26,965 nt of DNA from Ruminococcus sp. (GCF_019417665.1 NZ_DXUU01000041.1:1-26965); one strand, 5' to 3'; numbered from the stretch's first letter, positions 1-7,329 are shown. Notes: generated from the letters alone by a model not told the origin. Numbers and translations: made by a program.

Positions 1-1
1 A

Positions 2-133
2 AAAAAAAAAAAAATTCAAACCCGCCATATCTGTATTGACTATAAAGATGAAATGCAGCCATACGACAGAATGGCAAAAGAGCCGCTTTCGCAGGAAAGG
101 TATGTGAAATTGCGGGAAGAAATGGACGACTGA
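2..133 (+). CDS. C-terminal fragment of an unidentified protein
   Basis: An open frame runs in from the left edge of the window and stops at TGA 131-133. The readable tail is about 43 residues, charged and soluble, and ends in LREEMDD. No membrane segment or motif that I recognise is visible. The frame opens with a 14-base run of A at the very edge, which gives a string of lysines and may itself be a contig-end artefact. The gene is followed by a non-coding stretch and the hairpin at 285-328, which would terminate it. I cannot name the family. It could be a decayed or shadow frame, but its codons look coding-like. Confidence 0.4.
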   Translation, partial: KKKKIQTRHICIDYKDEMQPYDRMAKEPLSQERYVKLREEMDD

Positions 134-284
134 CGTATAATGATTTATACAACAGTTTCATGGAAAAACGAAAAGATGCAGCAGATGAGTTTGGTCGCAT
201 ACGTTTGAGGATTTCAAAACTGGGAAATCAAAAAATTATTCTATTTGCATTATTTTTTTGAATATAAATGAAACGAAATAGAAG

Positions 285-328
285 AAAAAAGCTTTCGCAA
301 AAGGCAACCTTTTGCGAAAGCTTTTTTT
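285..328. terminator. Bidirectional intrinsic terminator hairpin (left switch end)
   Basis: The arms 285-304 and 308-327 form a perfect 20-bp stem around a 3-base loop (CAA). Each outer end is A/T-only, so a U tract follows the stem in either reading direction: T322-T328 on the plus strand and the complement of A285-A290 on the minus strand. It would end transcription of the gene fragment at the left edge, and it would also stop leftward transcripts from the promoter at 370-398. Its central 23 bases are the left copy of the inverted recombination-site candidate. Confidence 0.75.
295..317 (+). repeat. Left copy of 23-bp inverted dyad, candidate recombinase site
   Basis: The core has arms TCGCAAAAGG and CCTTTTGCGA around a CAA centre. 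The copy at 1651-1673 has the same arms around TTG, so the two copies are exact reverse complements over all 23 bases, while the bases outside the core differ. Inverted arms around a short asymmetric centre are what tyrosine recombinases usually bind. That this site is used by the enclosed recombinase is an inference. Confidence 0.6.
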
Positions 329-369
329 ATTTTCAATTTTTGTGATAGCTTATGCGAATCAACTTCTAC

Positions 370-398
370 ATTATACTACAAAAGCTAAGAAAATGCAA
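370..398 (-). promoter_or_regulatory. Leftward promoter inside the putative invertible segment
   Basis: Read on the minus strand, TTGCAT (393-398) is followed after exactly 17 bases by a perfect TATAAT (370-375). In the present orientation transcription would start near 363 and run into the terminator at 285-328 within about 50 bases, with no gene in between. If the segment between the two 23-bp dyads inverted, this promoter would point straight at the polysaccharide operon starting at 1710. The -35 match is only moderate (3 of 6). Confidence 0.55.
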
Positions 399-406
399 TA
401 GAAAAA

Positions 407-415
407 TGATATAAT
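407..415 (+). promoter_or_regulatory. Extended -10 promoter for the recombinase
   Basis: TGATATAAT gives a perfect TATAAT at 410-415 with the TG of an extended -10 element at 407-408. No good -35 is visible 17 bases upstream, which extended -10 promoters tolerate. Transcription would begin near 422 and give a leader of about 140 bases before the recombinase ATG at 561. Readthrough past 1637 could also feed the polysaccharide operon. Confidence 0.5.
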
Positions 416-448
416 TATGAAATACAAAGAAAAATCGTCGTAGTGTAT

Positions 449-513
449 GGAAAAGCAAATTTATTGTATATGGAAATGTACAAATTGCTATTTTTCTACC
501 ATTTTGCTTTTCC
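449..513 (+). repeat. 11-bp inverted repeat in the recombinase leader
   Basis: GGAAAAGCAAA (449-459) and TTTGCTTTTCC (503-513) are exact reverse complements separated by 43 bases. In RNA they could close a large stem-loop just upstream of the recombinase ribosome binding site at 549-553. No U tract follows, so it is not a terminator. A role in leader control or as an accessory protein-binding site is possible but unproven. Confidence 0.4.
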
Positions 514-560
514 TCTTCATTACATAAAAATTAGAAACTACAAAATATGGAGGATACAAC

Positions 561-1637
561 ATGAATCTTTATCACCGCAAAGACGGACGCTGGGAAGGCA
601 GGATCACCAAAGCCAAAGAAAAAAATGGGAAACGTCATTTTTTCTATTTCTTTGGAAAAACAAAAGACGAGGTTATTCAAAAAATGCAGAAAAAGCAAAA
701 GAAAGCACCAGAGCATACTGCACCAACGGTCACATTTTCCGATGCCTTTCAGAAATGGCTCCAGAATATCCGGCTTTCTATCAAGGAATCTACTTGTTCC
801 AACTATATGATGAAGGCACAAAAGCATCTTTTACCGACATTTGGAACAATGAAGCTGTGTGAAATATCCGCAGATGAAATCTATGCTTTCATTGCTCAGA
901 AACAGAATGCTGGACTTTCTAATCGTTATATTTCGGACATTTTGGTACTGTTAAAGTCGATTTTCAAGTATAGCACTCGTATCTATCACACTGCTAACCC
1001 GATGACAGGAATCGCACCATTAAAGAAAAATGCTCCTGAAATTCAGATCCTGTCACAGAATCATGCCAAAGAACTACAGCATATGCTTGTAAAAAAAGCT
1101 TTTGTACCTTCTAATCTGGGTATTTTACTCTCCATGGCAACTGGAATACGCATTGGAGAACTCTGTGCTTTACAGTGGAATGATATTGATCTGGAAAAAC
1201 GAGTTTTGACCGTCAAGAAAACCATTCAGCGTATTCAATGCCCCGATCAGCTTTCCAAAACAAAGTTGATCTTAACGGAACCGAAAACAGAGAGTTCCAA
1301 GCGGACTGTTCCCATTCCGGAATATATGGCTGACATCTTGAAAGCACATACCAGAAATGGCGATGCTTTTCTGGTATCTGGAAAAGAACGCCCGATGGAG
1401 CCTCGCACTTTGCAATATCGCTTTGCACGAATCCTGAAAAACGGAAAACTGCCGTCAATTCACTTTCATGCACTGCGGCATATGTTTGCCACCAATTGTA
1501 TTCAGCTTGGGTTTGATGTGAAAACACTTTCGGAGCTTTTAGGGCATGCTTCGGTAGAAACCACGCTGAATAAGTATGTGCATTCTTCTTTTGCCCAAAA
1601 GGCAATGCTGATGGATCGACTGCATCTGTTCGTATAA
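561..1637 (+). CDS. Tyrosine recombinase/integrase of a putative DNA-inversion switch
   Basis: This 358-residue phage-integrase-family recombinase cuts and rejoins DNA through a 3'-phosphotyrosyl intermediate. An arm-type N-terminal region (about 1-50) is followed by a SAM-like core-binding domain (about 56-145) and the catalytic domain (about 165-350). The catalytic set is complete by eye: R197 in TGIRIGE, K242 in the beta-hairpin, H303 and R306 in HALRH, H329 in LGHAS and nucleophile Y339. The start has GGAGG seven bases upstream. It sits alone between two inverted 23-bp dyads and ends 72 bases before the polysaccharide operon, co-oriented with it. No excisionase, relaxase or phage gene accompanies it, so a local switch fits better than an integrative element. 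It could still be a relic integrase; the family call itself is secure. Confidence 0.93.
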   Translation: MNLYHRKDGRWEGRITKAKEKNGKRHFFYFFGKTKDEVIQKMQKKQKKAPEHTAPTVTFSDAFQKWLQNIRLSIKESTCSNYMMKAQKHLLPTFGTMKLCEISADEIYAFIAQKQNAGLSNRYISDILVLLKSIFKYSTRIYHTANPMTGIAPLKKNAPEIQILSQNHAKELQHMLVKKAFVPSNLGILLSMATGIRIGELCALQWNDIDLEKRVLTVKKTIQRIQCPDQLSKTKLILTEPKTESSKRTVPIPEYMADILKAHTRNGDAFLVSGKERPMEPRTLQYRFARILKNGKLPSIHFHALRHMFATNCIQLGFDVKTLSELLGHASVETTLNKYVHSSFAQKAMLMDRLHLFV

Positions 1638-1644
1638 TCTGCTC

Positions 1645-1679
1645 GAAATATCGCAAAAGGTTGCCTTTTGCGATATTTC
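1645..1679. repeat. Right hairpin with reverse-complement copy of the 23-bp dyad
   Basis: The arms 1645-1660 and 1664-1679 form a perfect 16-bp stem around TTG. The inner 23 bases (1651-1673) are the exact reverse complement of 295-317. Unlike the left hairpin, no U tract follows on either strand, so this is unlikely to be an intrinsic terminator and transcripts could pass into the operon. It lies between the recombinase stop and the first operon gene. The outer stem arms (GAAATA and TATTTC) are private to this copy, and inversion at the core would unpair them. Confidence 0.7.
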
Positions 1680-1709
1680 AGACAAAATAAAGCGAGGATT
1701 GGACAGGCG

Positions 1710-3257
1710 ATGAAGAAAAGTTACACAATAAAAGATCTGATTTTTTTGATGCTGGGACATATTTGGTGGATCGTCGCGGCAGCAATTGTAGGAGCCGCAG
1801 GTACTTTCGGTGTGTCCTACTTTGTGATACCAAAAGAATACCAGTCCAATATCTCTATGTACGTTAAAAACAGTGAAAATCAGGAACAGCAGCAACAGGG
1901 CATCAATAATAATGACCTGACTGTTTCCAAATCGCTGGTAAGTACTTATATTGTCATTCTGAATAATGATGTGGTAATGGATGAAGTGGGTTCTAAGTTA
2001 CAGGAACACTATTCGGAAGAAGAACTACAGCAGTATTTCACCGTGAAAAATGGAAAGATCACGGATTCCAGTCTGAAAAGCTGTTTTCAGATGACAGCAG
2101 TAGATGAAACAGAAGTGCTGAAAATCACAGCAACTACAAAAGATGCAGCACTTTCTTCAGAACTGTGCAATATTATGGCAGATGTAGCACCGGATTTTTT
2201 GATTCGGGTTGTCGGAGCAGGTTCTGTTGAAAAAATTGGAGATGCAAAGGTGTATGACACACCAGTTTCTCCGAACGTGACGAAAAATACAGCGATAGGC
2301 TTTGCAGCAGGCATTATGCTTGCGGTTCTGGTGATCCTGGTGATCGATTTCTTTGACAATACTGTCAAGGATACCACAGAACTAAATGAGAAATTCCAGA
2401 AGCCGATTATCGGAGAAATTCAGAATATCGGCGGAAAAGTGAAGAAAAAAGATCGGGGTACTTCTGCGGATCGAAAGAACAAGCTGATTTACAACAATCC
2501 AAATATTCCTTTTAATATTCTGGAAACCTATAAGTCCTTCCGTTCATCGCTGAACTTTCTGGTTTCTACCAGTGAAAACAAGATCGTTGCTGTAACCAGC
2601 TCCAATCCAAGTGATGGTAAGTCTGTAACAATTGCAAATCTGGCAACTGCCATGTCCGAAACAGACAAAAAAATCTTGCTCATTGACGCAGATATGCGAA
2701 AGCCGGTACAGCACAAGAATTTTCACCTGTCCAATAAGATCGGTCTTTCTAATGTGATCACCGATGAAAAATTGCTGGATAAGGCAATGCACAAGCAGGT
2801 CATTGGCAATCTGGACATTCTGACTGCCGGAACGATTCCGCCGAATCCCTCAGAACTGCTGGCATCCAAGCAAATGGCGGAGCTGTTGGACAAGCTGAAA
2901 GCACAGTATGATATGATCCTGGTAGACTGTGCCCCGATTAATATTGTTTCCGACGTTGCAGGCCTGGCAAATTCCATTGCCGGCGTTGTCATGGTCGTAC
3001 ACTATGGGACAACGACTTTTACAGAACTGGAAGATGCACAGAAACAGCTGGAACTGGCAAACTGCAATATTCTGGGCTTTGTACTGAATGAAGTACAGCA
3101 TAAGCATGGTACTGGTTATTATTCCAACTACAAGTACAAATATAAGTATAAGTACAATTATAATTATCATTATGGCAGTGAAAAGGCAGCAGCAGCTCCG
3201 AAAGAAGCTGCACCGGAACATGTAAAGGATGAGGAAGATGCTGACGGATTGTCATAA
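1710..3257 (+). CDS. Fused Wzz-type chain-length regulator and BY-kinase
   Basis: This 515-residue bacterial tyrosine kinase is fused to its membrane activator and controls polymer length and export through cycles of autophosphorylation. Membrane segment 1 (about 12-40) and segment 2 (about 193-216) flank a Wzz-like extracytoplasmic loop. The kinase shows Walker A (SSNPSDGKS, 297-305), Walker A' (ILLIDADMR, 322-330) and Walker B (MILVDCAP, 402-409). A tyrosine cluster at 470-488 carries ten Tyr alternating mainly with Lys and Asn, and is the expected phosphorylation tail. Most Firmicutes encode these halves as two genes (CpsC and CpsD), so the fused Wzc-like form is notable. I chose ATG 1710, with GAGG 12 bases upstream, over the TTG at 1668 inside the hairpin. 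It is the first gene of the operon, and its end overlaps the phosphatase start. Confidence 0.92.
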   Translation: MKKSYTIKDLIFLMLGHIWWIVAAAIVGAAGTFGVSYFVIPKEYQSNISMYVKNSENQEQQQQGINNNDLTVSKSLVSTYIVILNNDVVMDEVGSKLQEHYSEEELQQYFTVKNGKITDSSLKSCFQMTAVDETEVLKITATTKDAALSSELCNIMADVAPDFLIRVVGAGSVEKIGDAKVYDTPVSPNVTKNTAIGFAAGIMLAVLVILVIDFFDNTVKDTTELNEKFQKPIIGEIQNIGGKVKKKDRGTSADRKNKLIYNNPNIPFNILETYKSFRSSLNFLVSTSENKIVAVTSSNPSDGKSVTIANLATAMSETDKKILLIDADMRKPVQHKNFHLSNKIGLSNVITDEKLLDKAMHKQVIGNLDILTAGTIPPNPSELLASKQMAELLDKLKAQYDMILVDCAPINIVSDVAGLANSIAGVVMVVHYGTTTFTELEDAQKQLELANCNILGFVLNEVQHKHGTGYYSNYKYKYKYKYNYNYHYGSEKAAAAPKEAAPEHVKDEEDADGLS

Positions 3258-3923
3258 TCATATTCTGCCGGAAATGGATGACGGCAGCAAAAGCGTAGAA
3301 ATGTCTGTGAATATGCTGCAAATGATGCAGAAACAAGGCATCACACGAGTGCTCGCAACACCGCATTTTTACTGTCACCGGGAGAAAAGTGTCGCATCCT
3401 ATCTGGAACGGCGACAGCGAAAATTTGAAAAACTGATGGAGGCAAATCCGCCCATTTCAAATATTCTGTTGGGTGCAGAGGTGGCAATTGAAAAAGGATT
3501 GTGTGATACGCCGGAGATTGAAAAGCTGGCGATCGAAGGAACAGACCTGATCCTGCTGGAATTGCCCTATGCACCGTATCAGGATTGGATGGAAGAAGAG
3601 ATCGACAACATTGCAATGACATATCACCTGACACCGATTCTGGCTCATGTGCACCGATATTTCGATTGGTACAGCAAAGCACAGATCAAGCAGATGATGA
3701 GTTTGATACGATCTTTCAGATCAATGCAGAGGCATTTGAAAGCTTTTCGCAGCGAAAAATTGCGAAAGAAGTGATCCGGCGGGAACTTCCTTTTTTATTT
3801 GGTTCAGACTGTCATAATCTAACAGATCGAAAGCCAAATTTTGATTTACTGCAAAAAAAGGTAAAGTCAGAAGTTTTGGAAAAATCGAATGCGCTGCTGG
3901 AGCAGCATTTACAGAAAGCATAA
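3238..3923 (+). pseudogene. cpsB: PHP-family protein-tyrosine phosphatase (CpsB/YwqE type), frameshifted
   Basis: The family dephosphorylates the BY-kinase tail using a trinuclear metal centre. The first frame (3238-3774) gives MLTDCHNHILPEMDDG with the HxH metal motif, TPHFY, the GAEV glutamate and AHVHRY. The last metal ligands (GSDCHN) and the C-terminal helices lie in another frame that runs to 3923. The two frames join if one base is restored near 3690-3700, where AAGCAGATG continues as GATGAGTTT. There is no homopolymer at the join, so this looks like a true 1-base deletion or a sequencing error. The unrepaired product (179 aa) would lack essential ligands. The start at 3238 follows AAGG and GAGG and overlaps the kinase gene end, which is typical coupling. 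The upstream ATG at 3229 has no room for a binding site. Confidence 0.85.
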
Positions 3924-3937
3924 ACTATAGGAGAATA

Positions 3938-5055
3938 TTGGGGAATCAGAAAGACATGATCGGGGTAAAAGCAAGAGATATACATTTTGAGCAGGGACTG
4001 CGGGAAATAGAGGCGTATGTCGCACAGCATGGCACGCTTCAAGATCTTTCCAGAGATTACCGCACACCCAGTGGATTTGCTTTAGGTGCATTTGTATTCT
4101 TGGAAATTTACAATTATAAAAACTGTAATCCCAAAATGGAGCAAAGAATCGAACCGTTACAGAATGCTGGTTTGGACTGGGAACAGGTCACAAACTGGGA
4201 GTATCGAATGCGTTTGATCGTAAAAGCTTATCAGGAGCAGGGAAGGCTTCCGGAATCTGTCCTCTATCACGGAGAGAATCTGATGGATTGGTTTCGGGAA
4301 CAAGTGCATCTGTATGAAACAGACATTGAAAAGCTGGGATATAGTCAGGTGAAGATGCTTTCGATGGTAGACGGTTGTCCGGCTTTGACATTGGAAGAAT
4401 ACCGGGAACGTCGGTGGGACATGCTCTGTACACAGATGCAGCAATACCAAAAAGCAGACGGGACACCGGATCTGGAAAAGTTGGAGCAAAATATAAGCCT
4501 GGAAAAGTGGTATAAGAAGCAGATTCGTGCTTTTCGGGATGATAAGCTATCTCCGAAACGAGCCAAAAAATTGATGGCAGTAGGCATGACAAAAAAATAT
4601 ATGTTAAATGCCATAGAAGAAAATCATCGGACAATTTCCAAGTTCTATTATTCCTGGGAATCCTATTATCAGGAATTGGTACAGTATCGGGAAAAATTCC
4701 AGAATGTCAATGTGCCAAGAAGCTATGCCTCAAAATATGGCATGAAACTGGGAAGATGGCTGTATGTGCAAAAGTCTCTGATGCGTTCCGGAAAGTTAGA
4801 TCCGGAGAAAGCGGAAAAGCTGATTGGAATCGGCGTGATTCAGAGTGCGGAGGGAGAGCAATCGTGGCGAAAAAATACCGTGCCTGCAAAGTTTATTATC
4901 AAGTACATCATGATCTGAACGTTGCATTTGATTATATCGATGAAAACGGAATCTCCATTGGAAAATGGTTATACACGCAGCGAGAGGGATATCAGACAGG
5001 TAAGATCAGTCAGGAACGAATCGATCTGCTGAATCAGATCGGAATGATCTGGTGA
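3938..5055 (+). pseudogene. Protein of five helicase-associated repeats, frameshifted near its end
   Basis: The product is built from about five tandem helicase-associated (HA, PF03457-like) repeats of 60-70 residues. The fourth and fifth are clearest (VPRSYASKYGMKLGRWLYVQ and ISIGKWLYTQREGYQTGKIS). No helicase motif is present. The frame from TTG 3938 breaks at the A run 4870-4875 and would read 326 residues with an aberrant tail. The correct last repeat continues in another frame to 5055, and restoring a seventh A would join them. AGGAG ends four bases before the TTG; the next ATG (3956) is too far away. HA domains are thought to bind nucleic acid; their role in polysaccharide loci is unknown to me. 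The gene lies 14 bases after the phosphatase and is co-transcribed. Confidence 0.75.
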
Positions 5056-5089
5056 GTTATGTGGGGAAAAAGAAAGATGAGGCGATAAT

Positions 5090-5185
5090 ATGCATTTTTG
5101 GATTGGATTACTGTTGGGAATACCAATCGGCTCTACATTAGGTATAGGCTTATTTGCACTAGTTATCGCCGGAAAAAAGAGATGA
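5090..5185 (+). CDS. 31-residue membrane peptide, DUF3789-like
   Basis: ATG 5090 follows GAGG by seven bases and opens a 31-codon frame ending at TGA 5183-5185. The peptide begins MHFWIGLLLGIPIGSTLGIG, forms a single glycine-rich membrane helix and ends in the basic tail GKKR. This matches the size and pattern of DUF3789 micropeptides common in Clostridia, many of which occur near phage or conjugative genes; the match is from memory. It lies 34 bases before the dehydratase gene, inside the operon. Its function is unknown. Confidence 0.6.
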   Translation: MHFWIGLLLGIPIGSTLGIGLFALVIAGKKR

Positions 5186-5219
5186 ATAGATTCAGGATGT
5201 TCTGGTAGGGGGAGACAAC

Positions 5220-7142
5220 ATGAAGGAACTTGTAAAGAAGTTTCAATTCCGAAAGATCGTGCTTGCAGTTGCAGATGGTTTTATTGTCGTGATTGCAGCG
5301 CTATTGTCCAATTTTGTTCTGACAGAATTAGGGCATGGCATTACACAGCATAGTATGGTGATCTCTATTATCGTCAGTGTGTTTTGCTGTGTTGCAGCAC
5401 AATTTGTATTTGGTGCTTATGGAAAGCTATGGCGTTATTTCAATGCAAAGGACTACTTGTCCTGTGTCTATGGCATCGGAACAGGAATTCTTGCGGCAAG
5501 TATTTTCGTATATGTGATTCGTGGAAATTTGCCGGTACTGTACGCTGTACTGCATGGTTTGACTGCGATTGCAGGTGTATGTCTATTCCGCTTTGCATTT
5601 AAGCAGACTTTTGTAGAACTCATCAGCTGCGGTCGGAACGAAGCCAAAAAGAATAAGCTGACCATGATCGTTGGCGGCGGACGAGCTGCTAAAATGCTGC
5701 TGGGAGAAATTTTTCAGGCACAGGAATGCCCGAATCAGACAGAAGTTCCCTATCTTCCAGTTTGCGTGATCGACGATGACACGAGTAAAATCGGAACCAA
5801 ACTGCGAGGCGTTCCAATTGTCGGCACTACCAATGAGATCAAGAAGTATGTCGAGCAGATGCACATTGAACAGATCATCTTTGCGATTCCCTCTTGTCTG
5901 GAGGATGAGCGAAAGCGGATTCTGGATATTTGTGCAAAGACAGAGGTGCCAGTCAAGGTCATTCCGTTTATCAGCGATCTGATCTTTGAGAATATGGACA
6001 ACAAGCAGACACTGCTCAATCAGATTCATGATATTAAAGTAGAAGATCTGTTGGGAAGAGAACCGATCAAGTTTGACAATGCAGACATCCGAAATTTTAT
6101 TCGTGGAAAGGTTTGTATGGTAACTGGTGGAGGCGGCAGCATTGGTTCGGAACTGGTGCGGCAAATTGCAAAGTATATGCCGAAGCAGATCATTATCGTG
6201 GATATTTACGAGAACAACGCCTATGATATTCAGCAGGAACTGCGAATGGCGTATGGAAGTGATCTGAATTTCATCACATTGATCGCATCGGTACGGGATT
6301 ATTTCCGTATGAATCAGATCTTTGACAAATATCGCCCGGATATTGTGTTCCATGCAGCAGCACACAAGCATGTGCCGCTCATGGAGGACTCCCCTATGGA
6401 GGCAATCAAAAACAATGTGATCGGAACATTTAACACTGCGACTCTGGCACAGTATTACGATGCCGAGAAATTTGTGATGATCTCCACAGACAAGGCGGTC
6501 AATCCTACCAATGTTATGGGAGCATCCAAGCGTTGCTGTGAGATGATTATTCAATATCTGTCTCAGACACATGACGGCAAAACAGAATTTGTGACAACAC
6601 GGTTTGGCAATGTTCTGGGGTCAAATGGTTCTGTGATCCCTCTGTTCAAGCGTCAGATCGAACAGGGCAAGCCAGTAACGGTAACGCATCCGGATATTAT
6701 CCGCTACTTTATGACGATTCCGGAAGCGGTGAGTCTTGTGATGGAAGCAGCAGCGATTGCAGACGGCGGCGAAATTTTCGTTCTGGATATGGGAAAGCCG
6801 GTGCGGATCGTAGCATTGGCAGAAAATCTGATCCGGATGTATGGCAAGCGCCCGTATCAGGATGTGGACATTATTTTTACAGGGCTCAGACCTGGCGAAA
6901 AAATTAAAGAAGAACTGCTGATGAATGAAGAAGGCTTGCGGAAAACCTCCAACAAGCTGATCTTTATCGGCAAACAGATCGAAATTGATGCTAAGCAATT
7001 CCTGAGAAAATTGGATAAGCTACGTGAGGCAGCGGAACAGAATGACGAGGAAGTTGCTGTACAAGCATTGCACGATATGGTACCGACCTTTGTGACACCG
7101 GAAGAATTTAATCGGAAGGCTTTGGTAAAAGCGACAGGATGA
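5220..7142 (+). CDS. Membrane-anchored UDP-GlcNAc 4,6-dehydratase (PglF/CapD type)
   Basis: This 640-residue nucleotide-sugar dehydratase probably converts UDP-GlcNAc to the 4-keto-6-deoxy intermediate used by the aminotransferase downstream. Four hydrophobic segments fill about 12-130. A Rossmann-like domain follows (VGGGRAAK, near 151), then the NAD-binding SDR domain (TGGGGSIGS, 302-310). The catalytic region reads STDKAVNP (422-429), the form in which the usual SDR Tyr is absent, and MGASKR (433-438). The length is normal for the long membrane form. An AGGGGGAG binding site precedes the ATG. The neighbours (PglE-like aminotransferase and PglC-like transferase) support a bacillosamine-type pathway. 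Other members of the family make 4-keto sugars for fucosamine or quinovosamine routes, so the final sugar is inferred. Confidence 0.9.
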   Translation: MKELVKKFQFRKIVLAVADGFIVVIAALLSNFVLTELGHGITQHSMVISIIVSVFCCVAAQFVFGAYGKLWRYFNAKDYLSCVYGIGTGILAASIFVYVIRGNLPVLYAVLHGLTAIAGVCLFRFAFKQTFVELISCGRNEAKKNKLTMIVGGGRAAKMLLGEIFQAQECPNQTEVPYLPVCVIDDDTSKIGTKLRGVPIVGTTNEIKKYVEQMHIEQIIFAIPSCLEDERKRILDICAKTEVPVKVIPFISDLIFENMDNKQTLLNQIHDIKVEDLLGREPIKFDNADIRNFIRGKVCMVTGGGGSIGSELVRQIAKYMPKQIIIVDIYENNAYDIQQELRMAYGSDLNFITLIASVRDYFRMNQIFDKYRPDIVFHAAAHKHVPLMEDSPMEAIKNNVIGTFNTATLAQYYDAEKFVMISTDKAVNPTNVMGASKRCCEMIIQYLSQTHDGKTEFVTTRFGNVLGSNGSVIPLFKRQIEQGKPVTVTHPDIIRYFMTIPEAVSLVMEAAAIADGGEIFVLDMGKPVRIVALAENLIRMYGKRPYQDVDIIFTGLRPGEKIKEELLMNEEGLRKTSNKLIFIGKQIEIDAKQFLRKLDKLREAAEQNDEEVAVQALHDMVPTFVTPEEFNRKALVKATG

Positions 7143-7197
7143 ACATTTTTATGTGAAGCAAAATGAATTTTAGGATTCGATCATGGAGTGAGATAAA

Positions 7198-7329
7198 ATG
7201 GATTTACAACCATTCAAAAAGAAAATCTGGCTTTCATCACCAACAATGCACGGCGATGAACAGAAATGGGTAAATAATGCATTTGAGAAAAACTGGATTA
7301 CAACAGCCGGTGAAAGAGCAATAATATAA
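7198..7329 (+). pseudogene. Truncated duplicate of the aminotransferase 5' end
   Basis: The frame encodes 43 residues, of which about 35 duplicate the N-terminus of the full aminotransferase that begins about 310 bases downstream. By eye 99 of 105 bases agree between 7210-7314 and 7526-7630, and five of the six differences are single changes spread along the block, so this is a diverged copy and not an assembly stutter. Homology stops abruptly after the TTACAACAGCCGG block and a stop follows within five codons. It has its own binding site (GGAG at 7186-7189). The catalytic lysine region is absent, so it cannot be an enzyme. It most likely marks a recombination or replacement junction. Confidence 0.85.

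Larger units (their letters stand above)
134..560. other. Gene-free control region upstream of the recombinase
   Basis: I see no convincing gene in these 427 bases. The first 150 bases hold only tiny unsupported frames. The rest holds a strong hairpin (285-328), a leftward sigma-70-like promoter (370-398), a rightward extended -10 element (407-415), an 11-bp inverted repeat (449-459 with 503-513) and the recombinase ribosome binding site GGAGG at 549-553. The part from base 295 onward lies inside the putative invertible segment, so these signals would change direction if it flips. Confidence 0.6.

Noticed and set aside
160..261. Small plus-strand frame starting MEKRKDAADEF
   Set aside because: No ribosome binding site, no recognisable family and a low-complexity tail.
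443..862. 139-codon plus-strand frame overlapping the recombinase start
   Set aside because: It overlaps the secure recombinase in another frame, has no ribosome binding site and shows no family features.
1645..1679. Second hairpin as an intrinsic terminator of the recombinase gene
   Set aside because: No U tract on either side; kept as a repeat and recombination-site candidate.
5583..6572. 329-codon minus-strand frame
   Set aside because: It lies entirely antisense to the dehydratase gene, whose motifs are clear; Cys/His-rich composition is typical of an antisense shadow.
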